Positions 1 through 6,250 of a stretch of DNA of 23,767 nt are shown here, piece after piece (positions within the stretch are counted from its first letter, which is position 1; every line of letters starts with the position of its first letter). A program made the translations under genes and the position numbers. The notes below the pieces were generated by a model that saw only the letters and a list, made by a program, of their open reading frames with translations, was not told where the DNA came from and did no database searches. Origin of the DNA: Syntrophaceae bacterium UBA6112 (GTDB lineage Bacteria > Desulfobacterota > Syntrophia > Syntrophales > UBA5619); the NCBI GenBank assembly GCA_002423465.1, contig DIWG01000020.1, forward strand, positions 47,806 through 71,572, written 5' to 3'.

Positions 1-22
1 AATAGGTATCTGTCCCTATTTA
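1..22. repeat. Partial REP-like repeat, left edge
   Basis: The window opens with AATAGG...CCTATT arms around TATCTGTC. The stretch GGTATCTGTCCCTATTT closely matches the right arm of the hairpin at 2989-3045 (GGTTTCTGTCCCT, then ATTT). It is probably the right half of a REP-like hairpin whose left half lies before the window. Repeats of this kind (GGGACAG hairpins) are known from genomes carrying REP-associated tyrosine transposases; that link is from general knowledge, as no transposase is present here. Confidence 0.5.
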
Positions 23-47
23 CCGAAGACGAAGGAGGAACGTGATT

Positions 48-1244
48 ATGGCCGGTGCGGAGCTGATCGGTAAGGAAGAGCTGAAGGAGATCGAGGTTTG
101 CTTCAAGACGGGAATTTTTGCCCGCTACTCCCTCGACAAGGAGCGGCAGGGGATCTGGAAGGTCCGCGATTTCGAGAAGGCATTTGCCGAATATTTCGGG
201 TCGCCGTACGCCCTCGGGGTGAGTTCGGGCTCGTGCGCCCTCAAGATCGCCCTGACGGCCCTCGACGTGGGGCCCGGCGACGAGGTGATCTGTCCGGCCT
301 TCACATTCATGGCCACCTACGAGGCGGTCCTTGAGGTCGGGGCCATGCCCGTCATGGCGGACATCGACGACACCCTGAACCTCGATCCGGACGACATCCC
401 CAACAAGATCACCCCCCGGACCAAGGCGATCATCCCCGTCCACATGTGCGGGGCGCCGGCGCGGATGGATAAGATCATGAAGTTGGCGAAGAAGCACAAG
501 CTCCTGGTGCTCGAGGACAACGCCCAGGCCTGCGGGGCGAGCATCAAGGGGAAGATGACGGGCACCATCGGCCATATGGGGATCTTCAGCTTCGACCACT
601 ACAAGACGATCACGACCGGGGAGGGGGGGATGATCCTCACCGACGACCCGGATCTCTACCACGGCGCCGAATGGTACCACGACCACGGCCATGACCACCT
701 CTCCACGGTGAGCCGGGCTCTGGACGGCCGGACGATCCTCGGCTTCAACTACCGGATGAACGAGATTCAGGGGGGCATCGGTCTCGCCCAGCTCCGGAAG
801 CTCAACCGCGTCCTGGCCGCCCAGCGGAAGAACAAGGCGGCGATCGAGGCGATGCTGGCCCCGATCCCGGGCCTGAAGTTCCGGGCTGTGCCCGACCCCG
901 CGGGGGATTCGGCCACCCATCTGGGCTTCAACCTCCCCACGGCGGAACAGGCGAAGGCCTTCCAGAAGGCCCTTGCGGCCGAGGGGGTCGGTACGGTTTG
1001 CTTCAAGGAGAACTTCTGGCACTATGTCCCCAACTGGGAGCACTTCCTGGCCAAATCCACGGCCCAGACGAAGAGCCCCTTCACGGACCCACGCAACCGC
1101 AAGGTGAAGTACAGCCGCAAGGCGATTCCCAATGCGGAGGATCTCCTCGGCCGGACCCTCATCATGGGGATCTCCGTGAAGATGCCGGCGGCCCGGATGA
1201 AGGCGATCCGCAAGGCGATCGCCAATGCGGCGAAGGTGCTGTAG
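48..1244 (+). CDS. kdnA: DegT/DnrJ-family PLP aminotransferase, probable 8-amino-3,8-dideoxy-Kdo transaminase (KdnA-like)
   Basis: Fold type I, PLP-dependent sugar aminotransferase of 398 aa. The Schiff-base lysine is K186 in HYKTITTGEGG, and the conserved acid-amide stretch is LEDNAQ (155-160). The N-terminus (TGIFARYSLDKERQGIWK), the DHGHDHL segment and GLAQLRKLNRVLAAQRKNK resemble, from memory, Shewanella KdnA, which transfers an amino group to C8 of 8-oxo-Kdo. Generic DegT enzymes lack this DHGHDH block. I chose ATG 48 because GGAGG at 34-38 is 9 nt away; the in-frame GTG at 42 is only 3 nt from it. It is followed 11 nt later by hldD and then by a Shewanella-type kdsB, which fits LPS inner-core sugar synthesis in the cytoplasm. 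Family assignment is firm; the KdnA substrate is inferred from remembered similarity and context. Confidence 0.8.
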   Translation: MAGAELIGKEELKEIEVCFKTGIFARYSLDKERQGIWKVRDFEKAFAEYFGSPYALGVSSGSCALKIALTALDVGPGDEVICPAFTFMATYEAVLEVGAMPVMADIDDTLNLDPDDIPNKITPRTKAIIPVHMCGAPARMDKIMKLAKKHKLLVLEDNAQACGASIKGKMTGTIGHMGIFSFDHYKTITTGEGGMILTDDPDLYHGAEWYHDHGHDHLSTVSRALDGRTILGFNYRMNEIQGGIGLAQLRKLNRVLAAQRKNKAAIEAMLAPIPGLKFRAVPDPAGDSATHLGFNLPTAEQAKAFQKALAAEGVGTVCFKENFWHYVPNWEHFLAKSTAQTKSPFTDPRNRKVKYSRKAIPNAEDLLGRTLIMGISVKMPAARMKAIRKAIANAAKVL

Positions 1245-1255
1245 GAGAGGGCATT

Positions 1256-2227
1256 ATGATCGTTGTCACCGGCGGCGCCGGGTTCATCGGGAGCGTATTC
1301 GTTGCGAAACTGAACGCGGAGGGGATCGGCGACATCGTCGTCGTCGATGATCTCGCGACGTCCGAGAAGTGGAAGAATCTCGTGAAGCGGCGATATGTCG
1401 ACTACATCCACAAGGGGGTCTTCCTCGGGATGGTCGATGCGGATCAGGTCCCTTTCCCGGTCGAGGCGATTGTCCACATGGGGGCCTGCTCCTCGACGAC
1501 GGAGCGGGACGCCGATTACCTCATGGAGAACAATTTCCACTGCACCTGCCTGCTGGCGGAATGGGCGCTTCAGAGAGGCATCCGGTTCATCTACGCGAGT
1601 TCCGCGGCGACGTACGGCGACGGCGCACAAGGCTTCTCCGACGCGGATGAAACGATCCTCGGCCTCCGACCGATCAACATGTACGGCTACTCCAAGCAAC
1701 TCTTCGACCTGAAGGTCCTGCGCGAAGAGATGACCAAGAGGGTTGCCGGGGTCAAGTTCTTCAACGTTTTCGGCCCGAACGAGTACCACAAGGGCGACAT
1801 GACGAGCGTGATCTTCAAGGCCTTCCACCAGATCCGCGAAACGGGAAGGGTCCGGCTTTTCAAGTCGTACCGGCCGGAGTATCCCGACGGCGGTCAGATG
1901 CGGGATTTCGTTTACGTCAAAGATTGCGTCGAGGTCCTCTGGTGGCTTCTGAACCACAAGGAGGTGAACGGGATCTTCAACCTCGGGACGGGGAAGGCCC
2001 GGACCTGGAACGACCTCATCCGGGCGGTCTTCGCCGCGTTGAATCTTCCGCCGGCCATCGACTACATCGAGATGCCGGAGGCGATCCGGGGGCAGTACCA
2101 GTATTTCACGGAGGCGAAGATGGAAAAACTCCGGGCCGCCGGTTGCCCGGCCGCCTTTGGTTTGTTGGAGGAGACGGTTGCGGATTACGTGAAAACGCAC
2201 CTCCTCGAAACCGATCCTTATCTGTAA
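1256..2227 (+). CDS. hldD: ADP-L-glycero-D-manno-heptose 6-epimerase
   Basis: Extended short-chain dehydrogenase/reductase of 323 aa. It converts ADP-D-glycero-manno-heptose to the L-glycero epimer used in the LPS inner core. The NAD(P)-binding motif TGGAGFIGS is at residues 5-13. The HldD-typical MGACSSTTE is at 75-83, YASSAATYGDG at 113-123, and the catalytic YxxxK at Y143-K147. Length matches the family (about 310-330 aa). Start ATG 1256 has GGAGAGG immediately upstream, and the gap to the preceding aminotransferase is only 11 nt, so the two are almost certainly cotranscribed. The next gene, kdsB, begins 10 nt after the stop. No missing key residues were seen. Confidence 0.9.
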   Translation: MIVVTGGAGFIGSVFVAKLNAEGIGDIVVVDDLATSEKWKNLVKRRYVDYIHKGVFLGMVDADQVPFPVEAIVHMGACSSTTERDADYLMENNFHCTCLLAEWALQRGIRFIYASSAATYGDGAQGFSDADETILGLRPINMYGYSKQLFDLKVLREEMTKRVAGVKFFNVFGPNEYHKGDMTSVIFKAFHQIRETGRVRLFKSYRPEYPDGGQMRDFVYVKDCVEVLWWLLNHKEVNGIFNLGTGKARTWNDLIRAVFAALNLPPAIDYIEMPEAIRGQYQYFTEAKMEKLRAAGCPAAFGLLEETVADYVKTHLLETDPYL

Positions 2228-2237
2228 AGAGGTTTTC

Positions 2238-2990
2238 ATGTCCGTCCCGGTCGTCTGCATCATCCCGTCCCGCTATGAATCGAGTCGCTTTCCCGGAAAG
2301 CCGCTCGCCGATCTCTGCGGGAAACCGATGATCCAACACGTCTATGAACGGGTCCTCCGGGCGAAGACGGTATCCTCTGCGGCCGTGGCGACCGACGATG
2401 AACGGATCTTTGCCGCGGTCCGGGCCTTTGGAGGCCGTGCGGTGATGACCTCCCCCCTCCACCGCTCCGGAACGGACCGGATCGCCGAGGCGGTCGAAAC
2501 CATTGAGCTTGATGATGGGGACATTGTCGTCAACATCCAGGGCGACCAGCCCCTCTTCGAACCGGACCAGGTGGACGAGGTGGTCGGACCGCTGCTTGCG
2601 GACGCCTCCATCCCCATGTCCACGCTGATCTACCGGATTGTCCGCGACGAGGAAATCACCCATCCAAACGCCGTCAAGACCGTCTTCGACCGCGACCATT
2701 TCGCCCTCTACTTCAGCCGCGCCACGATTCCCTTCGTCCGCGATTCGGGGAAGAGGGCCGAGTACTTCAAGCACCACGGGATCTACGCCTATCGACGCGA
2801 TTTTCTGCGCACCTTCACTGCCCTTCCCGAGGGGGTCCTGGAGCGTCTGGAGGCGCTCGAACAGCTCCGCGCCCTCGAACACGGCTACCGGATCAAGGTG
2901 GTCGTGACCCCTTACGATTCCGTCGAGGTGGACACCCCCCAGGAATTGGAGCGCGTCCGGCGTCTGCTCACGGGGGAAGAAGCGATATAA
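2238..2990 (+). CDS. kdsB: CMP-(8-amino-)Kdo synthetase, KdsB family
   Basis: Cytidylyltransferase of 250 aa that activates the LPS octulosonate as its CMP sugar before transfer to lipid A. The N-terminal nucleotide-binding signature IPSRYESSRFPGKPL is followed by GKPMIQHVYERV, ATDDERI, SGTDRIAEA and the metal-site region NIQGDQPLF. The C-terminal half has YFSRATIPF, KHHGIYAYRR and DSVEVDTPQEL. Details such as VYER, ATDDER, NIQGDQPL (rather than NVQGDEP) and LEALEQLRALE match, as I remember it, the Shewanella enzyme specific for 8-amino-3,8-dideoxy-Kdo better than E. coli KdsB. This agrees with the kdnA-like gene two genes upstream. ATG 2238 follows AAGAGG. The TAA stop overlaps the start of a hairpin repeat at 2989. 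Family certain; 8-amino specificity inferred. Confidence 0.88.
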   Translation: MSVPVVCIIPSRYESSRFPGKPLADLCGKPMIQHVYERVLRAKTVSSAAVATDDERIFAAVRAFGGRAVMTSPLHRSGTDRIAEAVETIELDDGDIVVNIQGDQPLFEPDQVDEVVGPLLADASIPMSTLIYRIVRDEEITHPNAVKTVFDRDHFALYFSRATIPFVRDSGKRAEYFKHHGIYAYRRDFLRTFTALPEGVLERLEALEQLRALEHGYRIKVVVTPYDSVEVDTPQELERVRRLLTGEEAI

Positions 2991-3045
2991 ATAGGGACAG
3001 GAACCGATAATCCGCTTAATAAATTGGTTTCTGTCCCTCGTATTT
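2989..3045. repeat. REP-like hairpin after kdsB
   Basis: Imperfect inverted repeat: AAATAGGGACAGGAACC on the left and GGTTTCTGTCCCTCGTATTT on the right, separated by about 20 nt of AT-rich loop. Its first bases lie inside the kdsB stop codon. It belongs to the same family as the partial copy at 1-22, so the three LPS genes are flanked by copies. It may also act as a transcription stop, but no clear U-tract follows. Confidence 0.7.
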
Positions 3046-3063
3046 TGGGGAGAATGAAAAAGC

Positions 3064-3081
3064 GACAGGCCGGGGCCTGTC
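3064..3081. promoter_or_regulatory. Short perfect palindrome before the acyltransferase RBS
   Basis: GACAGGCC and GGCCTGTC (8-bp arms, 2-nt centre) form a perfect inverted repeat. It ends 1 nt before the AAGGAG ribosome binding site (3083-3088) of the acyltransferase gene. It could be an operator or an RNA hairpin affecting translation start; the sequence alone does not decide. Confidence 0.35.
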
Positions 3082-3094
3082 CAAGGAGAAAATG

Positions 3095-4030
3095 ATGATT
3101 GATATTGAGTATATGAGGAAAATAAGGCTGGTTTCCCAGCCGTTCGGTCAGAAGATCGTGGCGAATTTATTGCTTCTGCCCAACTACAGCATTTTTCAGA
3201 AGGTGGACATCCGGATTGAAAATCCCGAACGGATTCCGCGCGGCGAGAGCGTGATCTTCGCGATGAACCACACGGATCGGTTCAACTACTGGCCCTTCCA
3301 GTACAAGCTCTTGAGAATGCGCGAATTTCCCTTTACAACCGTCTGGGTGAAGGCCAAATACTACAAGAACGCCTTTCTGGCGAAAGGGCTGGACCTCTGC
3401 AACTTGATCCCCGTTCCGTCGATGGGGTATCTCATCGAGGAGTATTACCGGAAGACGTTCAATCGCAGGATGGACAAGGGCCTCTACCGCGCCGTCAGGG
3501 ACATGATCGAAGGCCGTCTTGCGGAGGCCGGGCCGCAGGAGCGCGCCGCGATCGAGGCGCTCCAGGCGATGGGCGAGCAGTTTGCCGATTATATCCGGGG
3601 GCAATACGAAGGGGTGATGGAGAAGGTTGCGGAATTGAGCCGTACGGCCCTCTGCGAGACGAAACTCAACCTGATCATCTTCCCGGAGGGAACCCGCTCC
3701 GTGAAGCTGGCGGAGGGGCGGACCGGCCTCGCGCAGCTTGCCCTCCATACGGAAAAGCGGATCGTCCCCGTCGCCTGCAACAACTCCGAAGAGGTGTACC
3801 GGGGGAGCCTCCCCTTTGCACGGAGCGGCCGGATCACCTACCGGATCGGCGAACCGCTTTCCGTGCATGACCGGCTCAAGGACTTTCGGATCCAGGAGCC
3901 GTTCCGTCTTCTGTCCCGGGAATCGCAGCAGCGCTACCGGGAGCAGTTCGAGGGTGTGACGCGAATCGTGATGGAGAGCATCGAAGGGATGCTCGACGAG
4001 AAGTACCGTCGGGGCTGCGCGGCAACCTGA
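3095..4030 (+). CDS. PlsC-like (1-acylglycerol-3-phosphate-type) acyltransferase with atypical motif I
   Basis: About 311 aa, a glycerolipid-acyltransferase-fold protein likely acting at the inner membrane on phospholipid or lipid A-type substrates. Motif III is intact as FPEGTRS, followed by AQLALHTEKRIVPV, the usual motif IV region. Motif I is unusual: NHTDRFNYWPF has the catalytic histidine, but position H+5 is Asn instead of the Asp of the H-X4-D dyad (an Asp occurs at H+2). About 137 residues separate motifs I and III, far more than in compact PlsC proteins, which implies an inserted helical segment (roughly residues 115-185). ATG 3095 is 6 nt from AAGGAG; the adjacent ATG 3092 is only 3 nt away. 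It may have its own promoter, since a repeat separates it from kdsB. Family call good; substrate unknown. Confidence 0.75.
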   Translation: MIDIEYMRKIRLVSQPFGQKIVANLLLLPNYSIFQKVDIRIENPERIPRGESVIFAMNHTDRFNYWPFQYKLLRMREFPFTTVWVKAKYYKNAFLAKGLDLCNLIPVPSMGYLIEEYYRKTFNRRMDKGLYRAVRDMIEGRLAEAGPQERAAIEALQAMGEQFADYIRGQYEGVMEKVAELSRTALCETKLNLIIFPEGTRSVKLAEGRTGLAQLALHTEKRIVPVACNNSEEVYRGSLPFARSGRITYRIGEPLSVHDRLKDFRIQEPFRLLSRESQQRYREQFEGVTRIVMESIEGMLDEKYRRGCAAT

Positions 4031-4033
4031 TGA

Positions 4034-4153
4034 GGTTCGCATTGCCCGGCGCTCGTCTGCATTCCGACTACTTCCGGGACCGGGGGCGAGGCCAACCCCT
4101 GCGCGGTCATTACCGATGTTGATCGGAAACTCCTGGACCGGATTTACGATTAG
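4034..4153 (+). pseudogene. Fragment of an iron-containing alcohol dehydrogenase
   Basis: In this frame, directly after the acyltransferase stop, about 39 codons read LVCIPTTSGTGGEANPC, then AVITD, then a TAG stop. IPTTSGTGxE is the conserved nucleotide-binding-region signature of group III (Fe-dependent) alcohol dehydrogenases, normally found near residue 135-145 of a roughly 390-residue protein. There is no start codon, N-terminus or metal-binding histidine region, so this is a relic. KdnB, the Kdo 8-oxidase that works with KdnA, belongs to this family. The fragment may therefore be a decayed copy of kdnB, but it is too short to tell from other Fe-ADHs. Confidence 0.5.
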
Positions 4154-4495
4154 GTGCGGGAGAACGGAAGCAATTTTCGGGCAACGATAGGGCAGGAATT
4201 TCCGGCTGGTGCGGGAATGCGTGGTATGGTTTGCACGTAGCCGGAGGGAAAAGCCAGCGGACTGTTTTTGATGATCACGGGTCGAAACATGCGGATTCGA
4301 GAGGGAGATTTTTCGGATGATCGAGGGAACCACTTCTTCCTGAAATGATTGCTTGATAACATCTCAGTATTATGCAATTTTACATACGTTTATCGATAAT
4401 TGTGCACTGATGCAGCTCCATAGAACTTTCAGTCAACAACCATGAATACGTCTTCATTGACATTATTGTCGATCAGCTAATTCGCCGATGACATT
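4154..4495. other. Non-coding spacer, no recognisable feature
   Basis: GC content falls sharply around 4330. One frame stays open from about 4155 to 4320, but its translation is not recognisable and has no start or ribosome binding site. I see no RNA gene, repeat or promoter that I can support here. Confidence 0.4.
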
Positions 4496-4804
4496 ATGGA
4501 ATCACCTAAAATTGACGAAAAAGAGATTTATAGGTTGACAAAAAAGTATTTAGATTTCAGTTTTTCTCTTCAGCCAATCACTGTCACCGAAGACCCAAAC
4601 CTACAAGGCCTCCTAATTCAATTACATCACTAGAATACTCAGACGCTGTTATCAATATGTAATATTTTTGAAATGTTACATTCGAATGACGTATTATCGC
4701 TTTCTCGCGCCATGTTTGAATCTGTTGTCAACATGGGGCTGTTACTGTCAAATAGCATACCCGATGGAGTTGAAAGATTTAGGAATTTGATCATTTCGGA
4801 ATGA
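4496..4804 (+). pseudogene. Stop-interrupted relic, possibly DUF5677-like
   Basis: From ATG 4496 one frame runs 45 codons to a TAG at 4631-4633, then continues in the same frame for 56 sense codons to TGA 4802-4804. The second part contains LSLSRAMFESVVNMGLLL, which resembles the Rs(l/m)FE helix typical of DUF5677-type proteins found in accessory islands. The AT-rich composition differs from the neighbours. A different frame from 4803 to 4997 also looks protein-like (VAARSLKKPQGTVF) with one more stop, suggesting a further frameshift. I read it as a decayed, horizontally acquired gene; the family name is a weak guess. Confidence 0.4.
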
Positions 4805-4938
4805 AAACGATTTAGGCAAAGACAGTTTCCTTGTCGCTGCACGCTCTCTTAAAAAACCGCAAGGAACGGTGTTTTTATCGACAAAAGGCGATTGAGACTT
4901 TTGGGCATTCAAACATTCAACAGTTGTCGGTATTTTTC

Positions 4939-4967
4939 TTGACATGCAAATCGCTTTCCCTTATACT
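4939..4967 (+). promoter_or_regulatory. Sigma70-type promoter for the toxin-antitoxin pair
   Basis: Perfect -35 TTGACA (4939-4944), 17-nt spacer, -10 TATACT (4962-4967). Predicted start near 4974, about 130 nt before the antitoxin ATG. It lies in an AT-rich stretch that may also be relic coding sequence, so a chance match cannot be excluded. Confidence 0.55.
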
Positions 4968-4983
4968 TCCCTCGTAAAAATAG

Positions 4984-5118
4984 ATGCTTATCAATAAGAT
5001 CAAACGAACAAAGGACGAATTGGGGGGTGTTTGTACAATTGTCGGCAACGGATTTTGGGTCCACATATTTATGACCGAACCATTAAGCTCGACGGGTTTC
5101 CGGTATGACAGATTCTGA
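4984..5118 (+). CDS. Possible small upstream ORF, 44 codons
   Basis: ATG 4984 lies about 10 nt after the predicted transcription start, so it would be nearly leaderless. It ends at 5118, overlapping the first codons of the putative antitoxin (ATG 5105) in another frame. The antitoxin lacks a visible Shine-Dalgarno sequence, so coupling from this ORF would be one way to start it. The predicted peptide is unrecognised. It could equally be non-coding leader. Confidence 0.2.
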   Translation: MLINKIKRTKDELGGVCTIVGNGFWVHIFMTEPLSSTGFRYDRF

Positions 5119-5401
5119 AATCATTCTCTTCAAAACCCTTGCCGCCAAATATCTTTGGTGGATGATGCCGGACGAGGTGCTTAAGCGTCCGGAGCGGATT
5201 GCTATTCAGGTTATGAACCTTGGGGATTTTGCAGACGTAACTGCCGTTCTGGATGCTGTCGGAGAAGATCAGGCTCGTGAATTCCTCACCCGCGCCGAGG
5301 CGGGGCAGTTTTCCCCCCGCTCATGGCACTACTGGCATTATCGACTGGGACTTGCCGAAACAGGTGGTGTGCCGCCAATGCCGACAAGGAGAGTATGCTG
5401 A
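5105..5401 (+). CDS. Putative antitoxin of an AbiE-like toxin-antitoxin pair
   Basis: Small protein of 98 aa with an early aromatic stretch (KYLWWM, residues 15-20), a helical middle (VMNLGDFADVTAVLDAVGE) and a C-terminal SPRSWHYWHYRLG. This layout recalls small proteins found directly upstream of nucleotidyltransferase-type toxins (DUF6922-like; the name is a guess). It overlaps the downstream toxin start by one base (TGATG), typical of translationally coupled toxin-antitoxin genes. ATG 5105 is the only usable start, because a stop lies in frame 7 codons upstream, yet no good ribosome binding site precedes it. Role inferred mainly from position. Confidence 0.6.
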   Translation: MTDSEIILFKTLAAKYLWWMMPDEVLKRPERIAIQVMNLGDFADVTAVLDAVGEDQAREFLTRAEAGQFSPRSWHYWHYRLGLAETGGVPPMPTRRVC

Positions 5402-6081
5402 TGAATTCATTCGTACCCCATATGGAGATATTTCTCCCTTCCCAACAAACCGTCTGGTCCTCGCTGGCTTCCGTACGCAAGGCTGGATTCGTGCTTTATG
5501 GAGGCACTGCGATTGCGTTACGTCTTGGTCACCGTCAATCCATCGATTTTGATTTTTTCTCCGACCAGCCGCTTGATAAATCAGGTCTTTACAAAGCTAT
5601 GCCTATGCTTGCAGATGCCACGGTCATTCAGGAGACGCCCGATTCATTGGGAGTCCTTGTGCCGGTAGATGTTTCGGCTGCCACGGAATACGTCAAGCTT
5701 TCTTTTTTCGGGAACATTGATAATGGCCGGGTCAGCGAGCCGGAGGTGACGGCAGACGGGGTCATGGTCGTTGCTTCGCTTGCCGATATGATGGCGCACA
5801 AGCTGAAAGTTATTCTGCAACGGATTGAGGCAAAGGATTATCGTGACATTGCCGCCATGCTCAAATATGGAATTCGGCTTGACGAAGCTATGGCCGGTGC
5901 GTGTGCGCTCTTCGGCAGGACGTTTCAGCCGAGCGAAAGCCTCAAGGCTCTGGTTTATTTTGAAGGGGGCGACCTTGACGCCCTTTCCGGCGATGAACGA
6001 GCGGTCCTCGTGTCCGCTGTAAAAAGAGTTAAAAAAATACCGCCTTCTGGAATTCGTTCAAAATTCCTTGTGGATTCGTGA
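5401..6081 (+). CDS. AbiEii/AbiGii-type nucleotidyltransferase toxin
   Basis: 226 aa, a DNA polymerase beta-like nucleotidyltransferase of the AbiEii/DUF1814 family. Members act as type IV toxins or in phage abortive infection, modifying RNA (tRNA in studied cases). The signature GGTAIALRLGHRQSIDFDFF (34-53) holds the GG(T/S) motif and the D49-x-D51 metal pair. The later motif ADMMAHKLKVILQR (129-141, with K134) and KDYRDIAAM (145-153) are the family's third and fourth conserved blocks. I chose ATG 5401, which overlaps the antitoxin stop (TGATG) and is 9 nt from AGGAG; ATG 5395 is only 3 nt from it. Moderate GC and surrounding relics suggest horizontal acquisition. Intact and probably functional. 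Confidence 0.85.
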   Translation: MNSFVPHMEIFLPSQQTVWSSLASVRKAGFVLYGGTAIALRLGHRQSIDFDFFSDQPLDKSGLYKAMPMLADATVIQETPDSLGVLVPVDVSAATEYVKLSFFGNIDNGRVSEPEVTADGVMVVASLADMMAHKLKVILQRIEAKDYRDIAAMLKYGIRLDEAMAGACALFGRTFQPSESLKALVYFEGGDLDALSGDERAVLVSAVKRVKKIPPSGIRSKFLVDS

Positions 6082-6122
6082 CGAGTCAGCGCCCGCAGAT
6101 TGAGGATTTCGTTATCATTCCA

Positions 6123-6159
6123 ACGCTCCGGCGTCATGTCCGACATAACGCCGGAGCGT
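6123..6159. terminator. Strong hairpin between convergent toxin and ilvC
   Basis: ACGCTCCGGCGT and ACGCCGGAGCGT form a perfect 12-bp stem around 13 nt whose ends (ATGTC/GACAT) can extend it. It lies 42 nt past the toxin stop and 91 nt past the end of ilvC on the other strand, so it may end transcription from both sides. No T-run is adjacent on either strand, so it may instead be a repeat or a 3'-end stabiliser. Confidence 0.5.
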
Positions 6160-6250
6160 CAGGTGATGAATTCCCCGCGAAGATTGTGGGAACAAGAAGA
6201 ATAGGCAACCTGCTCCTTTAACCTCAAACGTCTGCGGCGGCGGTTCGGGA

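Noticed and set aside
1022..2263. Antisense open frame opposite hldD
   Set aside because: Shadow of a well-supported epimerase gene; composition is typical of reverse-complement GC-rich coding sequence.
4631..4633. In-frame TAG as possible recoding (pyrrolysine) in the relic gene
   Set aside because: A second in-frame stop and a probable frameshift follow, and the region has the look of decay; no supporting signal for recoding was seen.
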